A DNA stretch of 64,000 nucleotides from Plotosus lineatus (GCA_024760905.1 CM045731.1:56184125-56248124), one strand, 5' to 3'. Numbered from the stretch's first letter, positions 10,291-21,484 are shown. Made by a program: numbers and translations. The notes: generated by a model from the letters alone, not told the origin.

Positions 10291-11909
10291 GGCTTACAGC
10301 CCATGATGATCCAAATAAAGTTTTGGGAAAAGGCCATAAACCCCATGGATTGCTTGTTCCAACACCACTTGTGCTAGCCAATGGCAATGCCAAATTGCTG
10401 AAAAGAACTTCCACCAGTGAAAATACTCCAGCTGTACTGTGTAATATACCTAAACCTGCTGCATTAAACTCATACCAGTATTCTCCAATACTGACTTCTA
10501 CAGATGGAACTGCTATATCAGTTCCAGATCATGGGAGACCTGAACAAAATTCTTACTCATCCAGCACGTTGACTGACTTACCACCTCCTTTTATACCTGA
10601 GCCTCCAGTCAAATCTGACAGTTCAAGTGGTGTTATAGCCAAAGACAACCATCTTAAGAGTAGTCTCGCTCCATGGTCCGATCCGAAGCAGAAGAGCATT
10701 TCACCCAATATCCCAATGGATCTGCTTCCTCCTCCTTCAGATTTTATGGATGAGCCAGTACTCCTTCCACCAGTACACACTCCGCCAGCAGGACAGCCCC
10801 AAACCTCAATCCAGCCTCCTTCACAGCTTGCGTCCCAATTCCCATCACAGCTTTTTCAAAGTGAAAACATACAAATTGCTCCTCCAGCAGCTTTTGAAGG
10901 ACATTTTAATAAAAATATACTTCCGACACCACAGTCTTCAACCTCAAGAGGGCAGCTGTCCATAAATGACCTAGAGAATTTGCGCAAAAAAGCATCATTG
11001 AAAAAAGTCACTGAAAAAGTTCCCATAGTTCCAGTGAAAGGTGGTGATACTGTGTCAAACCAGGCAATTTCTTCCACAATTTCTACAGATAGCAGTTCAG
11101 TTACTGTAGTGGATTATGGGGAACCTAAAAGTCCACCTAGTGTGGCACCCAAACCCAAAAAACTGCCTTCCAGCATCATTCTTAAAAGCCATAAAGAGCC
11201 CCTTCCAACTCATTCCCTTGTTTCACCAGGCAGCCGTATGGTAATCAACCAACAGAAGGTTCACCTGGAAGCTCTGAAGAAACTAGGCTTGATCAGAAGT
11301 GATGAGATTGACTCAGGCCTCAGTCCCAGCCCACCACATAAGGCCTCTTCACTGACATCCTTTTCTGCAGCGTCACATTCTGTAGATTCTCCTGATCCTT
11401 TGCTTGGGCATGCCGAACAACATGCAGTAGTTGATGCACAAGGAAAAACGCATTTTTCATTTTTACCTGCTCACCATGATAAACGAGAACATCTCTTGAT
11501 CGCAAGGGCACCAAGTCCAAATCCCTTTGAAATGAAATTGCCGTCCATTGAGGGGTTGGGAACAAGCAGGAAAAGCTTTATACTAGAAAATCCTTCACCG
11601 ATAATAAGACAAGAAGACAGTTCTGAGAATGGGGCACTTCAGCTTGGACATCTGCAAAATAACCAACTTCAACCTACTTCCATGGAAAACAGGAGGGACT
11701 TAAGTAGTGACCAGATACCTTATGACTCAAACAGAGAACTACAGCTTAAGAGATCTCTACCACTCCCTGCTCCATCACCAGCACAGCCAAAGAGTGAGCC
11801 TCAGAAGTCTATTCGGTCACATAGTGTAAGTGTGGTCATCTCCCCACAGAGCAAGAATACAGAGGACCGCAACCTGGCTTTGAGGAAATTGGGACTCGGT
11901 TCCACTTAG
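10291..11909 (+). CDS. C1orf116-like: SARG/PROSER2-family gene, large terminal coding exon
   Basis: The exon starts after CAG at 10288-10290 and joins the previous exon as G|GG CTT ACA, reading GLTAHDDPNKVLGKGHKPHG; it ends at TAG 11907-11909. Exons 9167-9344 and 10291-11909 together give 598 residues. Counting from the first exon base, family landmarks in order are VPTPLVLA (about 81), MDLLPPPSDF (about 202), a NDLENLRKKAS segment (about 289), KPKKLPSSIILKS (about 347), EALKKLGLIRSDEIDSG (about 386) and the C-terminal SVSVVISP and ALRKLGL. Two ALxKLGL repeats and the PKPxKLPxxIxLK block match human SARG; VPTPLV is shared with PROSER2. Composition is rich in Pro and Ser with no membrane segment or catalytic domain. 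There is no internal stop, so the gene looks intact. Confidence 0.8.
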
Positions 11910-13611
11910 ACTGAGGTTCCATATAGCTTCCAACAAACTAACATACTGAACCTCTTGAGAAATATAACTTTCCAAAACATGGATGCTGAACCTGGACTAG
12001 TGTACACTTTATACTTTTTAATAACTAGCATGGAATAGGAACAGGGAAGCTATTGCCTACCACATTTGTTCTAGTCCAGGGCTATCCTCTCCTAACCAGG
12101 AAAAGGACGATGTGGTTGTAGATTTTCATTACAACCTCGTAAAACTCATACCTTTCACCTATTTGATATTGAAGACTAATTGTTTTAAACAGTTATAAGG
12201 TGTGACTCCTGCATGGCTGTAATGGAATGACATACACCTACACTGGTCATTCGCCGATAAGATGGACACCTCTGTCCTAGACTCAGGTTTCCAACCCTGG
12301 CCCTAGAGAACCCACATGGCCTGCTAATCAGGAACGTTTCCTGTGGGGTGTGTTACAGCAGAGATGACACTAGAAGATGCAGGACAGGTTAAGGAGGTTC
12401 TCCCGGATAAGGGTTGGAATCCTGTCCTGTAAGATGTAGTTATGAACAGGTCTCTGTAGGTATATTTAAGAAAAGTACCGTAGGGGGAAATGGTGCCAAT
12501 GATGTATGGTTCTATGAATTATTAGATTTTCTGGACATATTGATTGGTGAATAAGTGTAATATTTAACAAGTATATATGCTAATTGTTGTTGATTTGAGA
12601 TTCTACTATTGTGCTTGCTGTTATGTTATTTCTGGCTAAAAAAAGTGAAGGATCCTTAATTAAGACCAGCCGTCTGTGAGTAGCAGCTTAGTTTTACAGA
12701 AGTTTCTCTCATCTGCCCGCTCCCAATCTGGTGGTTTCCGTGGGATGTTAGGCTGAGCTGAAGGGTTCACAGACTGACCATGAGGAAGTGGTTGACCCAA
12801 TGTTTTCTTTTTCAGCATGATCTCCCCTATAATCCAGACACTTTTTCCATCAGTTTTGGATTCCCTTGGTATAGAAGATCTCAACCTGAAAGTGAAATGG
12901 ATTTCTATAAACATTCAGTCCACCCTCGTAACTAAAATAAATAAATTAATTAATTAGGTCAGAAATCTTTCAGAATGTCTGAGTATACACAAAAGATAGA
13001 GCCAGTTTGATTCCTGGCTTTATCTAAAAATCATTAAAATTACATTTCTGGTGATTGTATCTCAGCATTTATTTGTATCATTTGTATCCAGAGTTGAGGC
13101 AGACAACCAGCATATGGCTTTTGTTAGCGCTTATACATTCATTGGTTCGGTAGATTAGCATATTTTTCAAGACATTGCAGTGGCAAAAGTGTTAAGTTAC
13201 AAACATCTCACCAATGCAAGTAAACTATTTCGCGTCCAACCCAACAACACTTTCAGCAAATATAGTAAAGAACTCAGCAGAAATCAGTGCTAGCTGCTAG
13301 CCTCAGCTTGTTGTCCCTCAACATGCACTACATCTTGCATGCATGGCCAGTTTTCAAATTGACGGCTAAGTCAATTTTTCTCTGCGTACAACTATCTTAA
13401 ATCAAATGCTTTGAAGTTATTCATAGTCAGTGATATCATACTCTTTTATAGGAGTCGTTCTTAAATGAAAATACACGCTAGAATACATTTGTGTTTAGCA
13501 ATAATATTCAAACTATTCTTAATGTTATTACCTCCAATCCTGCTTTTAAATATACTTTTTAAACAGCACTTTATTATAAGTGTATGAAAAATCTCAGCCT
13601 TTATGAATAAA
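11910..13611 (+). other. Probable 3' UTR of the SARG-like gene
   Basis: Unique-looking AT-rich sequence follows the stop with no long ORF. AATAAA signals occur at 12936-12941 and 13606-13611; either could define the transcript end. The exact end cannot be read from sequence alone. Confidence 0.45.
13606..13611 (+). terminator. Candidate polyadenylation signal
   Basis: An AATAAA hexamer about 1.7 kb after the stop codon, followed by a T-rich region. Another AATAAA at 12936 is an equal candidate. Confidence 0.3.
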
Positions 13612-14427
13612 CTTCGTTTTCTTGATTGAATTAGCAGCCGTCCTCTTTGCAGCTAACATATCAGGTACTTGTAAACATCATAGTGTTTGTTCCTATACTG
13701 TACTGCCAACAGTAAGAGTGCTGATCTTGTATGTGGCTTTTTTGTTTTTGTTTTGTTTTTGCTATAAACATACAAGGAACCTGAATTGAAATCATTGAGG
13801 AGTGGCAGCACAGGCAGGGGCATGATCAGGGTGTGAGGCTTTTGTTGTGCAAGAATCCTGACTAGCTCTTTTCCTCTCAAAAATATTCTGATTCACATTT
13901 TTTATTTCAACATCACTCCGGCATACCCAAGGTTCATTTTGTGGTTTCAGCAGGTTGCAGCCTAATCCTGGAGAAACCAGTCAGACCTGATCCGAATTAC
14001 CTTGATAGCTAGAAGTCAATGCTCTGTAACATTACCCCAGTCTCAACAGTGCTGTTCCACCACACGCTCAAGACATCTGACCTTCCGAAGACCTCATTCA
14101 TTTAGTAAACTTTCAATAATGTCAAGCTTAATGTTTAAACTTGACGCATGGAGCCTCATGTTTTAAATTATCCTTGTCCTTGTGTTTGTTCTGTTTTTCT
14201 TGCTCTCACTTTCTCAGTTGACTGTTTTTTTGTTTGTTTGTTTATTGGTTTTTTGGGGGTTTTTTTTGCATTTTTTCACAGCTAACACTTGTTAAATTAA
14301 ACATTTCTTAAAACAGTATCATGAGGGTTTTGTTATTTTGCTCGAGTGACTGTTGTCACTTTTAGGACGCCTGTAAAAAAATCATAAAACAAAACCCTGT
14401 GGGATTCAATCAAGTTAGGGAAATGAA
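13612..14427. other. No gene recognised
   Basis: Intergenic-type sequence with T-rich runs (13738-13760, 14225-14275). No repeats of the families named here. Confidence 0.45.
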
Positions 14428-14437
14428 AGTGTGAGAA

Positions 14438-14794
14438 AGTTGATCATTATCATTTTCTGTAACCGCTTAATCCTAATTTAGGTCGCGGGGAGGCTGGTGC
14501 CCATCCCAGCCAACTTCGGGTGAGGGCAGAGTACACCCTGGACAGCTCACCAGGCCATCGCAGCGTGGAAACACGCCAACGGCTTTGCAACCTACTCTTT
14601 ACGAAGTCCAGCAATGGTTCTTTTACATGCCTCACACCATAGGCAGTGGGAGACATGGCCAGCCTTTGATAACCCAGTTAGCTGCACTGGGGGGGGGGGA
14701 GACAGTGACAACCTTGTGGAGAATGGCACTCGAACTCCCAACCTTAGGATCAGCAATCCAGCGCCCTATACCACTAGACCACCACTGCCCCTGT
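14438..14794 (-). mobile_element. Chimeric SINE (family R front, family A tail)
   Basis: Read on the minus strand: tRNA-like head with TGGTCTAGTGG A-box-like sequence and GAGTTCGAGTGCC B-box region, the family R middle (GATAACCCAGTTAGC on the plus strand), then a switch near 14563 to the family A tail (CTGCGATGGCCTGGTGAGCTG, ending TTAAGCGGTTACAG). A possible 10-bp target duplication AGTGTGAGAA flanks it (14428-14437 and 14795-14804). The same junction occurs at 24425-24745 and 29250-29536. Confidence 0.75.
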
Positions 14795-15160
14795 AGTGTG
14801 AGAATGTTTGAGAGCTATTCAGTGTGGTTCAGGCACAAAAGTGAAGACTTGTATACTTCCCTGGAGTTGTAGCGACCTCTACTGGATTTGTAGATGTGAC
14901 AGTTATTTAGACTAGGAGTCGGCAACCCAAAATGTTCAAAAAGCCATATTGGACCCCAAAAAAACAAAAACAAATCTGTCTGGAACCGCAAACAATTAAA
15001 ACCCTCATATAAGCCTTATATAAGGGCAACACAGGCTGTAAGTGTATATTAGCCTACTATCAACATGACTAAGTAGGCTACAAATATATAATGAGCATTC
15101 ATGATTAAATGTTTATTTTCCCTGCAGCGCATTACATTACTATATTAATGTATTATATTT

Positions 15161-15178
15161 TGTTGCATTGATGAAATT
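15161..15178 (+). repeat. Target-site duplication, left of RTE copy 2
   Basis: TGTTGCATTGATGAAATT, repeated with one mismatch at 16279-16296, bracketing the LINE insertion. Confidence 0.85.
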
Positions 15179-16278
15179 CTTCTTCTTCTTCTTTTCCTTT
15201 CGGCTGCTCCCTTCAGGGGTCACCACAGCAAATCATCTGCCTCCATCTCACCCTGTCCTCTGCATCTTCTTTTCATGACGCCAAAGACCTTCATGTCTTC
15301 ATTCACCACATCCATAAATCTCTTCTTTGGTCTTCCGCTAGGCCTTCTGCCTGGTAGTTCCAACCTCAGCATCCTACTACTAATATATTCACTATCCCTC
15401 CTCTGTACATGTCCAAACCATCTCAACCTAGCCTCTTTGACTTTGTCTCCAAAACATCTTACATGAGCTTTCACTCTGATGTACTAATTTCTGATCCTAT
15501 CCATCCTCGTTACTCCCAAAGAGAACCTCAACATTTTCATCTCTGCTACCTCCAGCTCTGCCTCCTGTCTTTTCCTCAGCGCCACTGTTTCTAAACCATA
15601 CAAGATCGCTGGCCTCATCACCGTATTGTACACTTTTCTTTTCATTCTTGCTGATACTCTCCTATCGCACATCACACTGGACACTTTTATGCAACCATTC
15701 CAACCTGGATGCACGCGCTTCTTTACCTCTTTTATACAATCTCCATTGCTCTGGATTGTTGAGCAAAAGTACTTAAAATCCTCCACCTTCCTTATCTCTG
15801 CTCTCTGTGACCCCACCGTTCCTCTTGGGTCCTTCTCATTCACACACATGTATTCTGTCTTACTGAGGTAACCTTCATTCCTCTCCTTTCCAGGGCATAC
15901 ATCCACCTCTGTAGATTTTCCTACACTTGTTCTCTGCTCTCACTACAGATCACAATATCATCTTCAAACAAGCCATAGCAAATAAGAAGGGGCTCAGAGC
16001 TGAACCTTGATGCAGTCCCCCTCCACCTTTGAATTCTTCTGTCGTGCTGACAGCACATCTCACCACTGTCTTACATCTTTCATACATGTCCTGCACCACT
16101 CTAACATACTTCTCTGCTGCTCCAGACTTCCTCATGCAATGCCACAGTTCTTCTCTCAGCACCCTGTCATATGCTTTCTCCATATCCACAAAGGCACAAT
16201 GCAGTTCCCTCTGTCCTTCTCTATTAACATCCTCAAAGCAAACACTGCATCTGTGATCCTCTTGGCATAAAACCAAAC
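15179..16278 (-). mobile_element. RTE-type LINE copy 2, 5'-truncated
   Basis: On the minus strand the copy begins inside the reverse transcriptase (GGTTTTATGCCAAGAGG, the GFMPRKS region) and runs to the 3' end (CTGTGGTGACCCCTGAAGGG), finishing in an (AAG)n tail. An 18-bp target duplication with one mismatch flanks it inside the hAT element. Frames 15220-15474, 15484-15906 and 15950-16276 carry RWFGHVQRRDSEYI, FCSTIQSNG and CAFVDMEKAYDRV. Frameshifts and loss of the 5' half make it inactive; a deletion near 15955 removes the FADD region. Confidence 0.88.
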
Positions 16279-16296
16279 TGTTGCATTGCTGAAATT
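16279..16296 (+). repeat. Target-site duplication, right of RTE copy 2
   Basis: TGTTGCATTGCTGAAATT, partner of 15161-15178 with one mismatch. Confidence 0.85.
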
Positions 16297-16900
16297 ATAG
16301 TTCAATAAAGAAATCAGTGGCCCATCAGAGTTTACATACAGTACAACAGCACTGTCTGTTCAATGTCAATCATATCACACGTCTCATCACAGGCCATTGA
16401 GTACAAATATTGTTTCTCACTCTTGCGGATTGGTTGCAGATGATGTGTACACGTCTTTTTTCTCCTTTTCACACAAGTTGCAACATGATTGCTTGAATTG
16501 CAAAGTAAATTTTTTAAGTTTGTTTTTAATGATTATTTAAGCCTATGATGCCACTCAAACACCCTACATATTCTCTAGCTTCTGGTAAGGAGCCTAAGCA
16601 CTTTATTTATTCATAAATATTAACACAGTACAAAATGAAAAAGTTTTTACTTAATCATTACTACATTTTGCTGTATTATTGATGTACTAATGAGTAAGAC
16701 TGTCTATAGAATGTGTTTAAGAAGCATATTTTAGCACATGTAATATCATACATAGGGTTTTAAAACCACGTCAATAACTCGCAGATTTTCATGATCCATG
16801 GGACGGGTCAGAATCAAACCATTGCGAAAAACGGGGGCCTACTTTATGCTGGAGCTGAATTAATGTTGTTGATTTGCTGATTGATGATGTTGCCTGCATT

Positions 16901-17336
16901 TTAATAGCCCTTTCTTTCACTTTCTTTGCGGAGAAGCAAAGAATGAATCCTTCCTGTGATCACCATCTGTGCCCAGTCTCCACACTTTATTATCTCTGGG
17001 GTTGCAACAAAACTAACAGGAGTGGTGGAGTTTGGAGATGCAATCCACTTCTTAAATCTATCTTTGCGCTCTTCTAATTTCTCCAGTAGTACTGCAATCA
17101 CACTATTCTCTCAATCCCAACTGGGTGGTCTGCGGCAAATTTAACATGCCTTCCCTGGAATTGTCTTTCCAAATTACTCTTTTTTTTATTTGACAGCTTC
17201 TCATTACAAAGCAAACATGCAGGCAATCCTTCACATTGGCAATGAAAGTAGATGATTCAGTACATTCTTCCTTGAATCCTCTGTTCACATCAGCTATCTT
17301 TCTCTTTTTTCCTTTGGGACCCATGGCCCATGACAC
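16901..17336 (-). pseudogene. hAT transposase N-terminal fragment
   Basis: Overlapping minus-strand frames read MGPKGKKRKIADVNRGFKEE, then CLHVCFVMRSCQIKK in one frame and VIAVLLEKLEERKDRFKKW in another. This resembles the start of the hAT-derived GTF2IRD2/ZBED5-like transposase group, with a BED zinc finger just downstream. At least one frameshift splits it and the catalytic core is absent, so it is an internally deleted, non-coding remnant. Confidence 0.7.
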
Positions 17337-17630
17337 CCCCCCAGGTTCGTTTACAACAGCAACCTGCCTGGAAAAGTCACGCTGAAATGTGTGGCAGGCT
17401 ATGACGCAAATCTTCGTTGACAGAAATCTTGAAATTTCTTTTTTTTTTGCTTTTTATACAATTTTATAAAACCTTGGAAAACATTAAGAATGTTTGTCAG
17501 GCTTGTCCTCCTACAGAAACCTTATTTAAAAAAAAAACAGTTTGAGCAATTTTCATAATTTTTTTAAAAGCTCGAGGAAGCCACTAGGGTGGCGCTGAAG
17601 AGCTGCATGTGGCCGTCCCCTGGTTTAGAC

Positions 17631-17716
17631 AGACAGATAGATAGATAGAATGTAGCAGAATTACTATCTACTGTATCTCTCTATTATTGCTCTCTCTCTC
17701 TCTTTCTCTCTCTCTC
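17631..17716. repeat. Short (GATA)n and (CT)n microsatellites
   Basis: AGACAGATAGATAGATAGA is followed by interrupted CT dinucleotides to 17716. Confidence 0.85.
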
Positions 17717-17772
17717 GGGCTTTTTACACCCGAGTCATAGTGGCTCATCAGGCCGGTGCTTGTCCCCGATAT
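17717..17772 (+). mobile_element. Family T repeat, head fragment
   Basis: Carries GGGCTTTTTACACCCGAGTC and GCTCATCAGGCCGGTGCTT, matching the heads at 57118 and 63857. The copy is interrupted by RTE copy 3; its last 16 bases are that element's target duplication. Confidence 0.65.
17757..17772 (+). repeat. Target-site duplication, left of RTE copy 3
   Basis: TGCTTGTCCCCGATAT, repeated exactly at 20900-20915. Confidence 0.92.
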
Positions 17773-17803
17773 CATCATCTTCTTTTCCTTTCGGCTGTTC
17801 CCT

Positions 17804-18923
17804 TCAGGGGTCGCCACAGCAAATGATCTGCCTCCATCTCTCCCTATCCTCTGCATCTTCTACTCTTACTCCAACGACCTTCATGTCCGCCTTCACCGCA
17901 TCCATAAATCTTCTCTTTGGTCTTCCTCTGGGCCTTTTGCCTGGTAGTTCCAACCTCAGCATCCTACGACCAATATACTCACTATCCCTCCTCTGTACAT
18001 GTCCAAACCATCTCAATCTAGCCTCTCTGACTTTGTCTCCAAAACATCGAACATGTGCTGTCCCTCTGATGTACTCGTTTCTGATCCTGTCCATCCTCAA
18101 GTTACTCCCAAAGAGAACCTCAACATTTTCATCTCTGCTACCTCCAACTCTGACTCCTGTCTTTTCCCCAGGGCCACTGTCTCTAAACCATACAACATTG
18201 CTGGCCTCATCACCGTCTTGTACACTTTTCTCTTCATTCTTGCCGATACTCTCCTATCACACATCACACCGGACACTTTTCTTCATCCATTCCAACCTGC
18301 CTGCACGCGCTTCTTCACCTCTTTTCCACACTCTCCATTGCTCTGGATTGTTGAGCCTAAGTACTTAAAATCCTCCACCTTCTTTATCTCTGCCCCTGTA
18401 ACCTCAAAGTTCCTCTTGGGTCCTTGTCGTTCACACACATGTATTCTGTCTTACTAAGACTAACCTTCAATCCCCTCCTTTCCAGGGCATACCTCCACCT
18501 CTCTAGATTTTCCTCCACTTGGTCTCTGCTCTCACTACAGATCACTATGTCATCTGCAAACATCATAGTCCATGGAGATTCTTGTCTAACCTCGTCTGTT
18601 AGCCTGTCCATCACCATAGCAAATAAGAAGGGGCTGAGAGCTGACCCTTGATGCAGTCCCACCTCCACCTTGAACTCTTCTGTCACACCGACAGCACACC
18701 CCACGACTGTCTTACATCTCTCATACATGTCCTGCACCACTCTAACATACTTCTCTGTCACTCCAGACTTCCTCATACAATACCACAGTTCTTCTCTTGG
18801 CACCCTGTCATATGCTTTCTCCAGATCCACAAAGGCACAATGCAGCTCCTTCTGACCTTCTCTGTACTTCTCTATTAACATCCTCAAAGCAAACACTGCA
18901 TCTGTGGTGCTCTTTCTTGGCAT
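17804..18923 (-). pseudogene. RTE copy 3 reverse transcriptase and C-terminal region
   Basis: The frame 18384-18923 has MPRKSTTDAVFALRM, CAFVDLEKAYDRVPREELWY, VEVGLHQGSALSPFLFAMVM and the catalytic MMFADDIVICSES (about 18533-18571), all intact. A frame break follows near 18385. The end resumes in 17804-18100 with RMDRIRNEYIRGTAHV, EARLRWFGHVQRRDSEYI and GRPKRRFMDAVKAD. The catalytic core is preserved although the chain is broken. Confidence 0.8.
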
Positions 18924-19104
18924 GAAACCAAACTGTTGTTCACAAATGCTGACCTCTGCCCCTTAGTCTTGCTTCCACTATTCTTTCCCATAGCTTCATT
19001 GTATGGCTCATCAACTTTATCCCTCTGTAGTTGCCACAACTCTGTACATCTCCCTTGTTCTTAAAAATGGGCACAAGCACACTTCTCCTCCATTCCTCTG
19101 GCAT

Positions 19105-19884
19105 CTACTCACTTTCTAAGACCTTGTTGAATATTCTTGTCAGAAAATCTACTGCTACCTCCCCTAGACACTTCCATACCTCAACTGGTATGTCATCAGA
19201 GCCAACTGCCTTTCCACTCTTCATCCTCTTCAATGCTCTCCTCACTTCTCTCTTACTAATCTTTGCTACTTCCTGCTCCTCAACGGTCACCCCTTCTACT
19301 CTTTTTTCTCTCTCATTTTCCTCATTCATCAGCTGTTCAAAGTACTCTTTCCATCTTCCCAGCACACTTCTGTCATCAGTCAATACATTTCCCTCTCTGT
19401 CCTTTATCACTCTAACTTGCTTCATGTCTTTCCCATCTCTATTTCTCTGCTGTGCTAACCTGTATAGATCATTTTCTCCCTCCTTACTGTTCAAACTATC
19501 ATACAAGTCATCATACGCCCTCTGTTTGGCCTTTGACACTGCTACCTTCGCCTTACGCTGTGTCTCCCTGTACTCCTGTTTACTCTCTTCGGTCCTCTCA
19601 ATGTCCCACTTCTTCTTGGCTAACCTCTTCCTTTGTACACACTCCTGCACTTCCTCATTCCACCACCAAGTTTCCTTATCTACTTTCCTTCCAGAGGACA
19701 CACCAAGTACTCTCCTACCGGTCTCCCTGATCACATTGGCTGTGGTTGTCCAGTCCTCTGTCCTTCCTGTTTCAACTCCTCCTTGAAGACAACACGACAC
19801 TCTTCCTTTTTCAGCTTCCACCACTTTGTCTTCTGCTCTGCCTTTGCCTTCTTCACCTTTCTCACCATCAGGGTCATCCTGCAC
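19105..19884 (-). pseudogene. RTE copy 3 linker region ORF
   Basis: The frame reads TWWWNEEVQECVQRKRLAKK, later DLYRLAQQRNRDGKD and VRRALKRMKSGKAVGSDDIP, the linker that precedes the reverse transcriptase. It ends at an in-frame TAG at 19105 after NKVLESE, followed on the same strand by MPEEWRR in the same frame. That stop is one clear lesion. Confidence 0.78.
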
Positions 19885-20567
19885 ACCACCATCCTATGCT
19901 GTTTGGCAACACTCTCACCCACTACTACTTTGCAGTCACTGACTTCCTTCAAATTACATCGCCTACACAAGATGTAGTCTACCTGTGTGCTCTTACCTCT
20001 GCTTTCATAAGTCACCCTATGCTTTTGTTTCTTCTTGAAGAAAGTATTCACCACAGCCATTTCCATCCTTTTTGCAAAATTGATCACCATCTGTCCTTCT
20101 GTGTTCCTGTCCTGGATACCAAACCTGCCCATCACTTCCTCGTCCCCTCTGTTGCCTGCACCAACATGTCCATTGAAGTCTGCTCCAATGACCACTCTTT
20201 CACCTCTGGGGGTACTCTGCATCACTTCATCTAACTCACTCCAGAATCTCTCCTCTTCGAGCTTACATCCTGCCTGTGGGGCATAAGCACTAACGACATT
20301 GACCATCACGCCTTCAATTTCTAACTTGAGACTCATCACTCTGTCTGACACTCTTTTCACTTCTAGAACATTCCTGACAAACCCCTCCTTCAAGATGACT
20401 CCTATTCCATTTCTCTTCCCATCCACACCATTATAAAACAGTTTAAACCCTGCTCCTAAGCTTCTAGCCTTTCTACCTTTCCACCTTGTCTCCTGAACAC
20501 ACAGTATGTCCACCTTCCTCCTCTGCATCAGCCAGCTCCCTATCTTTTCCTTGCATAGTTCCAACAT
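19731..20567 (-). pseudogene. RTE copy 3 APE endonuclease ORF
   Basis: This open frame of 278 codons contains CVQETRWKG, NVVSAYAPQAG, GADFNGHVGAGNRGDEE, RVTYESRGKSTQVDYILC and ESVAKQHRMVVCRM, which is a complete apurinic-endonuclease-like domain with the N, E, D and H motifs expected of an active enzyme. It runs into a frameshift near 19770, where about ten residues present in copy 1 are lost. It would nick the genomic target to prime reverse transcription. Confidence 0.82.
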
Positions 20568-20899
20568 TCAAAGTCCCTACTCTCAGTCCTAGGCTTACGC
20601 ATTTCCTCTTCTCTCTCTGCTTACGGACACGCCTCCCGCCTCTCCTTCTTCGACGTCCTTGACCAACAGTAGTCCAATTTCCATCAGCACCCTGTTGGTT
20701 GACAGCACTGATGGCGGTAGTTGTTAACCCGGGCCTCGACCGATCCGGTATGAATTCTGTATTGATCATTTGCATTTTTAAATGTGGCAGAAGTTTTACG
20801 CCGGATGCCCTTCCTGTCGCAACCCTCTGCATTTATCCGGGCTTGGGACCGGCATAAGGGGGAGAGACACTGGTTAGTGCCCCCGCCTCATGGCTGCAT

Positions 20900-20909
20900 T
20901 GCTTGTCCC

Positions 20910-20915
<6 letters not shown>
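20900..20915 (+). repeat. Target-site duplication, right of RTE copy 3
   Basis: TGCTTGTCCCCGATAT, exact partner of 17757-17772. It runs into a TA microsatellite. Confidence 0.92.

Positions 20916-20958
<43 letters not shown>
20911..20958. repeat. (AT)n microsatellite
   Basis: Uninterrupted AT dinucleotides followed by ACATACATACAG. Confidence 0.95.
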
Positions 20959-20962
<4 letters not shown>

Positions 20963-20966
20963 CATA

Positions 20967-21482
20967 CAGGGATCCCTCGCTTTCCTTGGTTAATTGGGAC
21001 CGAGACACCCCCCACCCCCCGACGACCCCCGATTTCCGTGAACTAGGATCGAACCCCTGACTCATGTATACGTACATGTATATGTGAATATAAAATAAAT
21101 AAATACATATTCAACTCTATAAATGCTTATAATAACAATTGAGCACTTAAAAAGTAATGCATAAGATGTAAATAAAATATAAATACAGTACACACACATA
21201 CAGACACATGCACGTACACAAATGCGCACCTAAAACATAAAAATGTAAGTAATTTTATGGGGGGGGGGGGGTTTGGTTATTGTTTTGTTTGTTTGTTTGT
21301 TTGGGGCTTTTTTGCATAATTGGCCTTGTTTTGGTTTGTTTCCTTAACTTTTCCCCATATTCTTCTATACTTTCTTTACTTTTTAATTTATTTTTGTTTT
21401 TTAATTTTTCGGTAAAGATTTTTAAAAATCCACTATGCACTGAAGCCACAGAAACTGTAGCACGAAGTAGCAAGGATCACTG
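20967..21482. mobile_element. Family P MITE, complete copy
   Basis: Left end CAGGGATCCCTCGC, right end GCAAGGATCACTG followed by TA. The interior has the AT-rich family P sequence, a G run near 21260 and the TTTTTTGCATAATTGGCC motif. No coding potential. Confidence 0.75.
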
Positions 21483-21484
21483 TA

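Larger units (their letters stand above)
14913..17622 (-). mobile_element. hAT transposon remnant, interrupted by RTE copy 2
   Basis: The left end reads TAGGAGTCGGCAACCC and the right end GGCCGTCCCCTG, matching the hAT pattern of short CAGGGG-type termini. Flanks ATTTAGAC (14905-14912) and GTTTAGAC (17623-17630) form an 8-bp target duplication with one mismatch, the length expected for hAT. Only the N-terminal part of the transposase remains (16901-17336, minus strand), and an RTE LINE interrupts it at 15179-16278. A related copy is at 61759-62635. Confidence 0.8.
17773..20899 (-). mobile_element. RTE-type LINE copy 3, full length
   Basis: This is the reference copy for the window: 3127 bp between exact 16-bp target duplications, minus strand. 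From 5' to 3' it has a short leader (20569-20899), an APE endonuclease, a linker, a reverse transcriptase with the FADD box intact, a C-terminal RWFGHVQRR and GRPKRRFMD region, and the tail GTGGCGACCCCTGAAGGGA, then GCCGAAAGGAAAAGAAG with a short ATG-rich end. Placement in the RTE clade rests on the endonuclease and C-terminal motifs (CFDP2/BovB-like). It has several frame disruptions, so it is not autonomous as it stands, but it is the least decayed of the three copies. Confidence 0.9.

Noticed and set aside
19031..19786. Plus-strand frame of 251 codons
   Set aside because: Shadow of the minus-strand RTE linker region, whose motifs are clear on the other strand.
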